Below the pieces are notes generated by a model that did not search any database, was not told where the DNA came from, and was given only the letters and a program-made list of their open reading frames with translations. A stretch of 14,159 bases of DNA from Paracoccaceae bacterium (GTDB taxonomy: Bacteria; Pseudomonadota; Alphaproteobacteria; Rhodobacterales; Rhodobacteraceae). How positions within the stretch are numbered: the stretch's first letter is position 1; every line of letters begins with the position of its first letter. The stretch is from assembly GCA_026984895.1 (NCBI GenBank), contig JALSRF010000215.1, forward strand, positions 1-14,159. The letters run 5' to 3'. Below are positions 8,704 through 14,159 of this stretch, piece after piece. A program made the position numbers and the translations under genes.

Positions 8704-8732
8704 ACCTTGTTCAAGCGCGGGCGCGCTGTCAA
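8704..8732 (-). promoter_or_regulatory. predicted promoter of the lipoprotein/Slam operon
   Basis: On the minus strand, TTGACA (8732..8727), a perfect -35 element, is followed after 17 bases by CAAGGT (8709..8704), a poor -10. It would give a leader of roughly 40 nt before the GTG at 8655. I see no convincing Fur box. Confidence 0.35.
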
Positions 8733-8912
8733 CGTTGCAGGCGCCGACTGGCGGCGAAATTTCCGCGGTGTCGCGGTTTTTGCTTGTCCCGGGCCGGTCC
8801 CGTGCCGACGCGGGTGCAGAATATTTCGGTCCACCCGATATTGTGGCATTTTACCGGGTCTTTCGCAGATATAGTATGGCGCGACTCGAAACGTAGCCAA
8901 AGGATTCGCCCC

Positions 8913-9821
8913 ATGCCGCTTTCGCAAGACCAGCAGGCCGAAATCGAAGCTCAGCGCGCCACCCCCCGGCCGACCCTGCGCGCGGTCTCCGAGGGCATGG
9001 AGCGCCATCTCTACCATGCCTATCCGGTTCTCGACCATGGCTTCGTGCGGGTCATCGACTACATGGGCGACGACGCCGCGATCTGCCAGGCGGCGCGGGT
9101 CTCTTACGGCAAGGGCACGCGGTCGGTGCAAAACGACGAGGGACTGATCCGCTACCTCATGCGCCACTGGCATTCGACGCCGTTCGAAATGTGCGAGATC
9201 AAGCTGCATGTGAAGCTGCCGGTTTTCGTCGCCCGCCAGTGGATCCGCCACCGCACGGCAAACGTGAACGAATATTCGGCCCGCTACTCGATCCTGGACC
9301 GGGAATTCTACATCCCCGCGCCCGACCAGCTGGCGGCGCAATCGGCGCTCAACAACCAGGGGCGCGGCGCGGCGCTGAGCGAGGCCGAGGCCGCGCGGGT
9401 GCTGGACATCCTGAAGAGCGACGCGGCGCGCTGCTACGATCATTATCAGGAGATGATTTCGGACGACGGCAAACAGGGGCTGGCGCGCGAACTGGCGCGC
9501 ATGAACCTGCCGACCAGCATCTATACGCAATGGTACTGGAAGGTGGATCTGCACAACCTCTTTCATTTCCTGCGGCTGCGTGCGGATTCGCATGCGCAGT
9601 ACGAAATCCGGGTCTATGCCAAGGCGATTGCGCGCGTGGTGGCGGACTGGGTGCCGCTGGCCTTCGCCGCGTTCGAGGATTACCGCATGGGCGGCGTGAC
9701 GTTGTCGGCGCAGGCGTTGGACTGCGTGCGGCGGATGCTGAAGGGCGAAGAGGTGACCGCCGAGACCAGCGGGATGAGCGCCCGGGAGTGGCGGGAGTTC
9801 GAGGAGGTCGTGGCGGGCTGA
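8913..9821 (+). CDS. thyX: FAD-dependent thymidylate synthase ThyX
   Basis: A 302-residue flavin-dependent thymidylate synthase, which converts dUMP to dTMP with methylenetetrahydrofolate, NADPH and FAD. The diagnostic ThyX motif RHRx7S is intact: Arg112-His113-Arg114 to Ser122 in [19 protein letters not shown]. Other family blocks are [50 protein letters not shown] (185-208 region) and [20 protein letters not shown] (fragment). The length is typical for alphaproteobacterial ThyX. The ATG at 8913 is preceded by AAAGGA at 8899..8904, eight bases upstream. The frame is open further upstream, but those residues are not family-like and fall in the promoter region. TATAGT at 8870..8875 may be its -10 element; no good -35 is visible. 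It is divergent from the lipoprotein/Slam operon. Confidence 0.97.
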   Translation: MPLSQDQQAEIEAQRATPRPTLRAVSEGMERHLYHAYPVLDHGFVRVIDYMGDDAAICQAARVSYGKGTRSVQNDEGLIRYLMRHWHSTPFEMCEIKLHVKLPVFVARQWIRHRTANVNEYSARYSILDREFYIPAPDQLAAQSALNNQGRGAALSEAEAARVLDILKSDAARCYDHYQEMISDDGKQGLARELARMNLPTSIYTQWYWKVDLHNLFHFLRLRADSHAQYEIRVYAKAIARVVADWVPLAFAAFEDYRMGGVTLSAQALDCVRRMLKGEEVTAETSGMSAREWREFEEVVAG

Positions 9822-9834
9822 CTCCGCCCCCTGC

Positions 9835-9862
9835 ACGGTGCGCAGCCCCCCTGCGGCGCCGT
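9835..9862 (+). terminator. hairpin after thyX
   Basis: ACGG and CGCAG (9835..9838, 9841..9845) can pair with CTGCG and CCGT (9851..9855, 9859..9862), with a small internal loop and a CCCCC apex. It starts 14 bp after the thyX stop, in the convergent gap with the YCII-like gene. No U-tract, so a weak terminator call. Confidence 0.3.
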
Positions 9863-9933
9863 GGCCCAGGCCCGCCCGCTCTGTTGGGAGGCGCCGCCGT
9901 TTCGGGGGGCGCGAAAGGGGTGGGCCGCGTTTT

Positions 9934-10221
9934 TCAGTGGCTTCGAAGCTCGTAAACCCGGATCGCGGTGATGAACGGGCAGGTTTCGGCCATCGCCTGG
10001 GCTGCGTCGATGTCCTCGGCCTCCACGATTGTCAGGCCGGTCAGGCAGTCACGGTCCCAGCCCAGGTCGTCCACGCCGCTGCGCGTCACCTCGCGCCCGC
10101 CGGCAAAGCCGATGTTTTCCACCGTCGCGTCCCTGATCGAAGCGAACCATTCGCCCCATTTCGCCATGTCCTCGGGCGCGGGCTTTTCAAAGCCGATGTG
10201 CAACAGGGCAAATCGTTTCAT
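9934..10221 (-). CDS. YCII/DGPF-related dimeric alpha-beta barrel protein
   Basis: A 95-residue cytosolic protein starting MKRFALLHIGFEKPAPEDMA. The pattern of a beta strand, a W-x-x-W-type helix (AKWGEWFASI), a Gly-rich middle, then LTIVEAEDIDAAQAMAETCP and a final strand ITAIRVYEL matches the YCII-related family (PF03795 type). These are small ferredoxin-like folds, often dimeric and usually of unknown function. The typical YciI catalytic Asp-His pair is not obvious. The ATG at 10221 has AAAGGGA seven bases upstream; a longer frame would add 93 Arg/Pro/Gly-rich residues that look like translated spacer. It is convergent with thyX and about 315 bp downstream of the cold-shock gene. Confidence 0.8.
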   Translation of the reverse strand: MKRFALLHIGFEKPAPEDMAKWGEWFASIRDATVENIGFAGGREVTRSGVDDLGWDRDCLTGLTIVEAEDIDAAQAMAETCPFITAIRVYELRSH

Positions 10222-10536
10222 TGCGTGTTCCCTTTCGGTGCCCGGGCCGTGAGGAGGGCCGACAGGTCGATGGAAGGCGGGCAAGGCCGGGCGGCGCAAG
10301 GCATACCCGACACCCGCCCGCGGCGCACCCGCCCCCCGCGGCGCGCACCCACCCGATGCGCATTCCCTGGCCCGAAACCGCCCGATGCGCGCAGGCATTG
10401 GGGCGGCCAGACGGGGCGCCCCGGGGCGCCTCCGAAAACGATGCCACCGAAACGATGCTGATGCCGCCGGTTGCGATCCGGGCCGCTGGTGTCTGTGCAC
10501 GTTTGCCGCCGGGATGGGCGGCGCGGGGTCAAAGGG
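10222..10536. other. 315-bp spacer with degenerate repeats and a 16-bp palindrome
   Basis: No supported gene. It holds short ACCC-starting degenerate units at 10312, 10327 and 10347, a direct repeat CCCGATGCGC at 10352 and 10381, and a repeated ACGATGC near 10438..10458. It also holds the perfect palindrome at 10415..10430 and a hairpin at 10505..10522 next to the cold-shock stop. It should contain the promoter of the YCII-like gene, but I cannot place one. Confidence 0.55.
10505..10522 (-). terminator. hairpin after cold-shock gene
   Basis: GCCGCC (10505..10510) and GGCGGC (10517..10522) form a perfect 6-bp stem with a 6-base loop, 14 bp after the cold-shock stop codon. No U-tract on the minus strand, so a tentative terminator. 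Confidence 0.35.
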
Positions 10537-10743
10537 TCACAGGGTCTTCAGCTCTCCTGCGGATTGCCGGCCGTCGCGTCCTTCGATCATCTCGTAGGAT
10601 ACCTTCTGGTTGTCGGCCAGCCCGGTCAGCCCGGCCTGTTCCACGGCCGAGATATGCACAAAAACGTCCTTGCCGCCGTCATCCGGCTGGATGAAGCCGT
10701 ATCCCTTGGTGGTGTTGAACCATTTCACGGTGCCAGTAGCCAT
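10537..10743 (-). CDS. cspA: cold-shock protein (CspA family)
   Basis: A 68-residue single cold-shock domain, an RNA/ssDNA-binding OB fold that melts mRNA structure. It shows GTVKWFNTTKGYGFIQPDDG with RNP1 (KGYGFIQ, 13-19) and RNP2 (VFVHI, 27-31). Length and the acidic/Gly loop GRDGRQSAGEL are standard. The ATG at 10743 is preceded by AAGGGAGA. The upstream open frame would add 13 residues and removes the canonical MATGTVKWF start. Alphaproteobacteria usually carry several csp genes and I cannot tell which paralogue this is, or whether it is cold-induced. About 220 bp separate it from the divergent ArsC-like gene. Confidence 0.95.
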   Translation of the reverse strand: MATGTVKWFNTTKGYGFIQPDDGGKDVFVHISAVEQAGLTGLADNQKVSYEMIEGRDGRQSAGELKTL

Positions 10744-10864
10744 GATCTGCGCGTCTCCCTTGTCAAATCCCGCCCGCGACATGCGGCGGTGTGGTGCAGC
10801 CAGTGTCTTCTAACGTTTTCGGCTGCCCCGGAATCGTGCGGAGCCGTCATGGTAGAAATAGTGG

Positions 10865-10893
10865 TTGTCACGGCGGGAATTCTGCGGTGTATC
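10865..10893 (+). promoter_or_regulatory. predicted promoter of the ArsC-like gene
   Basis: TTGTCA (10865..10870) and TGTATC (10888..10893) with a 17-base spacer, about 70 bp before the start codon. Just downstream, TCAAG (10903..10907) and CTTGA (10915..10919) form a small inverted repeat in the leader. Consensus-based prediction. Confidence 0.4.
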
Positions 10894-10963
10894 GGGAAAA
10901 AATCAAGAAAAATCCTTGAACGCCCGGCAGGATCGGCCGCCGGGCATGATGCGGGAATGCGAA

Positions 10964-11293
10964 ATGATACGCGTATTTGCACTGAAAACCTGCGATACCT
11001 GCCGGCGTGCGTTGGCCGAACTGCGTGCTGCCGGCCACGATGTCGAGGTGGTCGATGTGCGTGCCGACGGCCTGTCGCCCGAGGAAATCGGGGAATTTCA
11101 CGCGGCCTTTGGCGCGGCGCTCGTCAACCGGCGTTCGAACACATGGCGCGGGCTTTCCGATGAACAGAGACAGCGCGACCCCAGGGCATTGCTGGCCGAC
11201 TTTCCCACCTTGATGAAGCGCCCGGTGATCCGCGCCCGGGGGCGCCTGTTTCTTGGCTGGGGGGCAGAAACGAAAAAGGCGCTTCTTGGCTGA
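10964..11293 (+). CDS. ArsC/Spx-family thioredoxin-fold protein (YffB-like)
   Basis: A 109-residue protein of the arsenate reductase/Spx/YffB family. It begins MIRVFALKTCDTCRRALAEL with Cys10 and Cys13 as a C-x-x-C pair, then a thioredoxin-like beta-alpha core. VNRRSNTWRGLSDEQR and the conserved P-x-L-x-K-R-P-V-I motif (81-89) follow. There is no arsenic operon around it and the gene is the short YffB-like form, so a general glutathione- or thiol-linked reductase role is more likely than true arsenate reduction; the substrate is unknown. The ATG at 10964 gives the canonical N terminus and has GGGAA upstream. In-frame ATGs at 10946 and 10949 are possible but would add six or five residues before the first strand. 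Confidence 0.88.
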   Translation: MIRVFALKTCDTCRRALAELRAAGHDVEVVDVRADGLSPEEIGEFHAAFGAALVNRRSNTWRGLSDEQRQRDPRALLADFPTLMKRPVIRARGRLFLGWGAETKKALLG

Positions 11294-11475
11294 GCAGGAC
11301 CCGCGCCGGGCCAGGCGCTGCACCGCGGGCATCGGGCAGGCAGCACGCGACGAGCAGAAGACCCCCCGGCGGCAACGCCCCGCGCTGCTGGCGGTATCTT
11401 CGGCGATGCTGCCGGGGCGATCACCGGGCGTGGTGCTGTTGGCGCACGGCGTTCATCGACCGCCTTGCAAGGGGC

Positions 11476-11557
11476 GCCGGCCCCGTGCACCGGCCGGCCC
11501 CGTGCCCCGGTTTGCCCGCGGGACTGTCCGCGGGGCTGTCCGCGTGACAGCCCTGCG
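11476..11557. repeat. short tandem repeats of 17-bp and 12-bp period
   Basis: GCCGGCCCCGTGC occurs exactly at 11476 and 11493 (17-bp period). A second array of 12-bp units follows: GTTTGCCCGCGG (11510), GACTGTCCGCGG (11522), GGCTGTCCGCGT (11534) and a diverged unit at 11546. The second array also forms the hairpin CCCGCGG/CCGCGGG (11515..11521, 11528..11534). Confidence 0.6.
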
Positions 11558-11583
11558 AGGCCGGCAGCGGGCACTTGTCGCGG

Positions 11584-11629
11584 GCGGGTGCATTCGCATG
11601 CGCCGCCGGGCACGGGCCGATGCACCCGC
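11584..11629. repeat. 10-bp perfect inverted repeat with nested palindrome
   Basis: GCGGGTGCAT (11584..11593) and ATGCACCCGC (11620..11629) are exact reverse complements separated by 26 bases. The loop contains the 8-bp palindrome CGCATGCG (11595..11602). It lies in the convergent spacer, 70 bp beyond the Hint gene stop. It could be a bidirectional termination structure or a protein-binding site; no T-tract is present. Confidence 0.6.
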
Positions 11630-11698
11630 GGACCGCCGGACGGCCCGGGGCGCGCAAGCGGGTTTCGCCATGGTTCCCGGCATCGCGGGCATCCGTGC

Positions 11699-12658
11699 TC
11701 AGGCGGCGATGGACGGGGGGCTGTCGTGAGGCAGGGCGGGGGCGACCGGCCCGAAGGCGTGATCGGCTGACAGCGCGGGCAGGGTCTCGGCCCAGATTCC
11801 GTTTGCGCAGACCAGCGTTTCATCTTCGCACTGCAGCCAGAAATACTCGACCCCGGCACCCGGGCTTTCTTCAACGACGGTGCGCCCGTTCAGCAGCGAA
11901 TGAGCCGGGATGAGGATTTCCTCTTCGCCGAAAAGGTATTCCGCGCGCCAGTCATCGACCAGCAGGCGATGCTGCCGGGATACCACCAGGTCCTGTCCGG
12001 GGCGTCCGCCGGTCAGTGCGCCGGCGGTTATGCGCACCGGGCAGAGTTCCGGCGACAGGACAAGTTCGAGCGGTGAAATCGAGAACCGTCCAACCCCGGC
12101 CAGCAGCTGCACATCGCCATTGCGAAGCATCACCTCGTCCCCGTCTTCGAGATGTTCCACGGCAATGGCGCCATGCGGCGTGTCGATCAGGGTTCCGCGG
12201 GCAAAGTGGTTCTGCATCTGCGCGGCGCACAATGGCACTTCGCAACGGGTGATGCGCAGCGCGCGCCGGCAATCGCCATGGCCCCCGCAGGCGATCCGCT
12301 CCGAGGCGGCCAGCACGATCGGGCGCGTCGCATTGCCAAGCCGCGCGACCACGATGGTTGCAGCCGGAAAATCGCCCGTGCTCAGGACAAGTTCGGGACG
12401 GATTGTCGTTCCCTTCGCAAACCGCGCCGGGCCGATTTCGCCATCTTGCGCCAGGCGCGCCAGCCCCGCGGCAAAGCCGGCATCGGCAGGGGACGTCGGT
12501 CCGGTATCCACGACGATGCTGGCGGCGTTCGAAACACCGGCAAGCGAAAGGTCCAGCCCGCGAAAACCGGGGCCGGTCTGGATCGGCGCGTTCAACAGGC
12601 GGTCAAGGTCATCCCCGAAAACCGACACGTCCCAAGCGAAGATTTCGTATTTCGGCAT
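11699..12658 (-). CDS. Hint-domain (Hedgehog/intein, Hint_2-like) protein lacking the nucleophile Cys
   Basis: A 319-residue protein. The N-terminal part (1-148) is of unknown fold, starts MPKYEIFAWDVSVFGDD and has five Cys at 124-144. A Hint_2-type domain follows at about 150-295: FARGTLIDTPHGAIAVEHLE with DGDEVM (block A, 152-177), VVSRQHRLLVDDW (225-237; the conserved block with His230), and YFWLQCEDETLVCANGIWAE, residues 272-291, as the final block. In self-processing Hint domains a Cys or Ser begins block A; here that position is His151, so autocleavage is doubtful. Such proteins are frequent in Rhodobacterales, often with unknown roles. There is no signal peptide. The ATG at 12658 has GGATGG upstream. 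It lies 191 bp after thrS on the same strand. Confidence 0.82.
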   Translation of the reverse strand: MPKYEIFAWDVSVFGDDLDRLLNAPIQTGPGFRGLDLSLAGVSNAASIVVDTGPTSPADAGFAAGLARLAQDGEIGPARFAKGTTIRPELVLSTGDFPAATIVVARLGNATRPIVLAASERIACGGHGDCRRALRITRCEVPLCAAQMQNHFARGTLIDTPHGAIAVEHLEDGDEVMLRNGDVQLLAGVGRFSISPLELVLSPELCPVRITAGALTGGRPGQDLVVSRQHRLLVDDWRAEYLFGEEEILIPAHSLLNGRTVVEESPGAGVEYFWLQCEDETLVCANGIWAETLPALSADHAFGPVAPALPHDSPPSIAA

Positions 12659-12758
12659 TTTTCAAACCATCCAGTATCGGCCGTTGCTACGGGGAGTCGT
12701 GGCACAAAGCCTTTACTGTCCGGTTTATTGGCAGAAAAACATGTCATCAGTGGGCCGG

Positions 12759-12770
12759 CCAGCCGGCTGG
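12759..12770. repeat. 12-bp perfect palindrome upstream of the Hint gene
   Basis: CCAGCCGGCTGG is its own reverse complement and overlaps a second palindrome, GGCCGGCC (12753..12760). It is about 100 bp upstream of the Hint gene start, a possible operator position. Chance occurrence in GC-rich DNA is a real alternative. Confidence 0.35.
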
Positions 12771-12823
12771 AAACAAGCAGCAATAGGGAAAGAAAAAGGC
12801 AATTCCCGGTCGTCTTGCGGCGG

Positions 12824-12847
12824 CAGGCGCCCGCGCTCCGGCGCCTG
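12824..12847 (-). terminator. thrS terminator-like hairpin
   Basis: CAGGCGCC (12824..12831) and GGCGCCTG (12840..12847) form a perfect 8-bp stem with an 8-base loop, directly after the thrS stop (12850..12852). On the minus strand a T-rich stretch occurs only about 22-33 bases later (12791..12802 region). GGGAA/TTCCC (12786..12790, 12803..12807) can also pair around it. Confidence 0.5.
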
Positions 12848-12849
12848 TT

Positions 12850-14159
12850 TCACCCCGAGACGGCATCCGGTGGCAGGGCCTCTTTCGCCAGTTCGCCGAC
12901 CACCTGCTCCAGTGGCAGGGTGCGGGTCTGCTTTTCGCCCAGCCGACGCAGCGTCACGGTGCGCTCTTCGACCTCGCGGTTGCCGATCGCGAGGATCACC
13001 GGCACCTTGGCCAGCGAATGTTCGCGCACCTTGTAGTTGATCTTTTCGTTGCGCGTGTCCGCTTCGGCGCGCAGCCCCGCGGCCTTGAGCTGCGCCACCG
13101 CCTCGTGCACGAAATCGTCCGCATCCGAGATGATCGAGGCCACCACCACCTGGCGCGGCGCCAGCCACAGCGGGAACCTGCCGGCGTGCTGTTCGATCAG
13201 GATGCCGATGAAGCGTTCGAAACTGCCCAGCGTGGCGCGGTGCAGCATCACCGGGCGGTGTTTCGCCCCGTCCGCCCCGATATAGGTCGCATCCAGCCTT
13301 TCGGGCAGCACGAAATCCACCTGGTGGGTGCCGCATTGCCAGTCGCGCCCGATGGCGTCGGTCAGAACGAACTCCAGTTTCGGGCCGTAAAAGGCGCCTT
13401 CGCCGGGGTTCAGCCCGTAATCGCATCCCGCCGCGCGGGTGGCGTTGATCAGCGCGGTTTCGGCCTTGTCCCAGATTTCGTCGGAACCCGCGCGCGTTTC
13501 GGGCCGGTCGGAAAACAGCACCTTGAAGCTGTCAAAGCCCAGGTCGCGGTAGACCCCCGAAAGAAAGTCGATGAAGCGCGCGGTTTCGCTTTCGATCTGG
13601 TCTTCGGTGCAGAAGATATGCGCATCATCCTGGGTAAAGCCGCGCACCCGCATGATGCCGTGCAGCGCGCCCGAGGGCTCATAGCGGTTGCAGGCGCCGA
13701 ACTCGGCCATGCGCAGCGGCAGGTCGCGGTAGCTTTTCAGACCCTGGTTGTAGATCTGCACATGGCATGGGCAGTTCATCGGTTTCAGCGCGTTCACCGC
13801 CTTTTCGCGGGCGTGTTCCTCGTCCACCTCGACGATGAACATGTGCTCCTGATACTTTTCCCAGTGCCCGGAGCGCTCCCACAGCTTGCGGTCAACGACC
13901 TGCGGGGTGTTCACCTCGACATAGCCGCCGCGGCGCTGGGCCCGGCGCATGTAGTCTTGCAGCGTGGTGTAAAGCGTCCAGCCGTTGGGGTGCCAGAACA
14001 CCTGGCCCGGCGCCTCTTCCTGCATGTGAAACAGGTCCATCTCGCGGCCCAGCTTGCGGTGGTCGCGCTTGGCGGCCTCTTCCAGCATGGTCAGATGCGC
14101 CTTCAGATCCTTGCGGTTCCTGAAGCCCACGCCGTAGATGCGCTGCAGCATCGCCCGGT
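12850..14159 (-). CDS. thrS: threonyl-tRNA synthetase, 5' part outside the window
   Basis: The C-terminal two-thirds of a class II threonyl-tRNA synthetase (about 435 of some 650 residues), running off the right edge; the TGS and editing domains are missing only because of the window. It charges tRNA-Thr in the cytosol. Class II motifs are present: motif 1 around [11 protein letters not shown], motif 2 [15 protein letters not shown], and motif 3 [19 protein letters not shown]. The zinc ligands of ThrRS are recognisable as the first Cys of MNCPCH, the His of QDDAHIF and the His of GTHQVDF. The anticodon-binding domain begins near [14 protein letters not shown] and ends PPDAVSG. The ATG at 14149..14151 is an internal Met (in-frame RAMLQRIYG continues upstream), not the start. 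No frameshift is visible. Confidence 0.97.
   Translation of the reverse strand, partial: RAMLQRIYGVGFRNRKDLKAHLTMLEEAAKRDHRKLGREMDLFHMQEEAPGQVFWHPNGWTLYTTLQDYMRRAQRRGGYVEVNTPQVVDRKLWERSGHWEKYQEHMFIVEVDEEHAREKAVNALKPMNCPCHVQIYNQGLKSYRDLPLRMAEFGACNRYEPSGALHGIMRVRGFTQDDAHIFCTEDQIESETARFIDFLSGVYRDLGFDSFKVLFSDRPETRAGSDEIWDKAETALINATRAAGCDYGLNPGEGAFYGPKLEFVLTDAIGRDWQCGTHQVDFVLPERLDATYIGADGAKHRPVMLHRATLGSFERFIGILIEQHAGRFPLWLAPRQVVVASIISDADDFVHEAVAQLKAAGLRAEADTRNEKINYKVREHSLAKVPVILAIGNREVEERTVTLRRLGEKQTRTLPLEQVVGELAKEALPPDAVSG

Larger units (their letters stand above)
11294..11698. other. 405-bp convergent spacer with repeats and a large inverted repeat, no gene
   Basis: It separates the ArsC-like gene and the Hint-domain gene, both of which read into it. 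Open frames exist on both strands but are Arg/Pro/Gly/Ala-rich, lack ribosome-binding sites and resemble nothing. It contains a 17-bp-period repeat, a 12-bp-period repeat and a 10-bp inverted repeat, listed separately. Confidence 0.6.

Noticed and set aside
8652..9836. 394-residue minus-strand frame
   Set aside because: Antisense to thyX, a certain gene with its diagnostic motif.
10744..10963. Cold-shock RNA thermoswitch leader for the csp gene
   Set aside because: The gap is long enough, but I could not identify a convincing promoter or alternative folds by eye, so I do not claim it.
10964..11293. Arsenate resistance gene
   Set aside because: It belongs to the ArsC/Spx superfamily, but there is no ars operon partner or ArsR-like regulator and it resembles the short YffB-type proteins.
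12152..13036. Plus-strand frames opposite the Hint and thrS genes
   Set aside because: Shadows; the minus-strand genes have recognised domains and normal codon use.

Overview
The window is about two-thirds GC, with short intergenic gaps and strong GC bias at third codon positions. Its gene families (a Rhodobacterales-type DUF533 protein, an LdtR-like MarR regulator, a Hint_2-domain protein, sdhE, ThyX and a Slam-type outer-membrane protein) point to an alphaproteobacterium of the order Rhodobacterales (Paracoccaceae/Roseobacteraceae). This placement rests on protein resemblance only. I see no rRNA, tRNA, insertion sequence, phage gene or CRISPR array. Most of the window looks like ordinary chromosomal housekeeping sequence.

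Layout from left to right: a partial DUF533 (TerB-like) gene (minus); a MATE efflux pump (plus); a repeat-filled convergent spacer; a conserved hypothetical gene and an aspartate-type aminotransferase (both minus). Divergent from the aminotransferase is sdhE, followed by a MarR-family regulator (plus). A 135-bp array of nine exact-length 15-bp repeats starts on the MarR stop codon. Next come four minus-strand genes: a surface-lipoprotein candidate, a Slam-like outer-membrane protein overlapping it by 4 bp, gloA, and an SGNH hydrolase 10 bp after gloA. Divergent from the lipoprotein gene is thyX (plus). Then follow a YCII-like small protein and a cold-shock protein (minus), an ArsC/Spx-family protein (plus), a 405-bp repeat-rich convergent spacer, a Hint-domain protein (minus), and the 3' two-thirds of thrS (minus, running off the right edge).

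The most biologically notable unit is the lipoprotein/Slam pair (7759..8655 and 6323..7762). The lipoprotein has a lipobox, a Gly-rich tether and a C-terminal half resembling the TbpB-type beta-barrel. The translationally coupled partner has a signal peptide, a TPR-like helical region and a beta-barrel ending in Phe. Together they resemble a self-contained Slam plus cargo export system, with no TonB receptor beside it and no known ligand.

The most notable non-coding signal is that the three longest convergent gene spacers each carry short tandem repeats of a different period: 14 bp and 11 bp at 2018..2165, 15 bp at 4866..5000, and 17 bp and 12 bp at 11476..11557. Perfect inverted repeats lie in or near two of them. 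The sequences are unrelated between spacers, so this looks like a property of the location rather than one dispersed repeat family.
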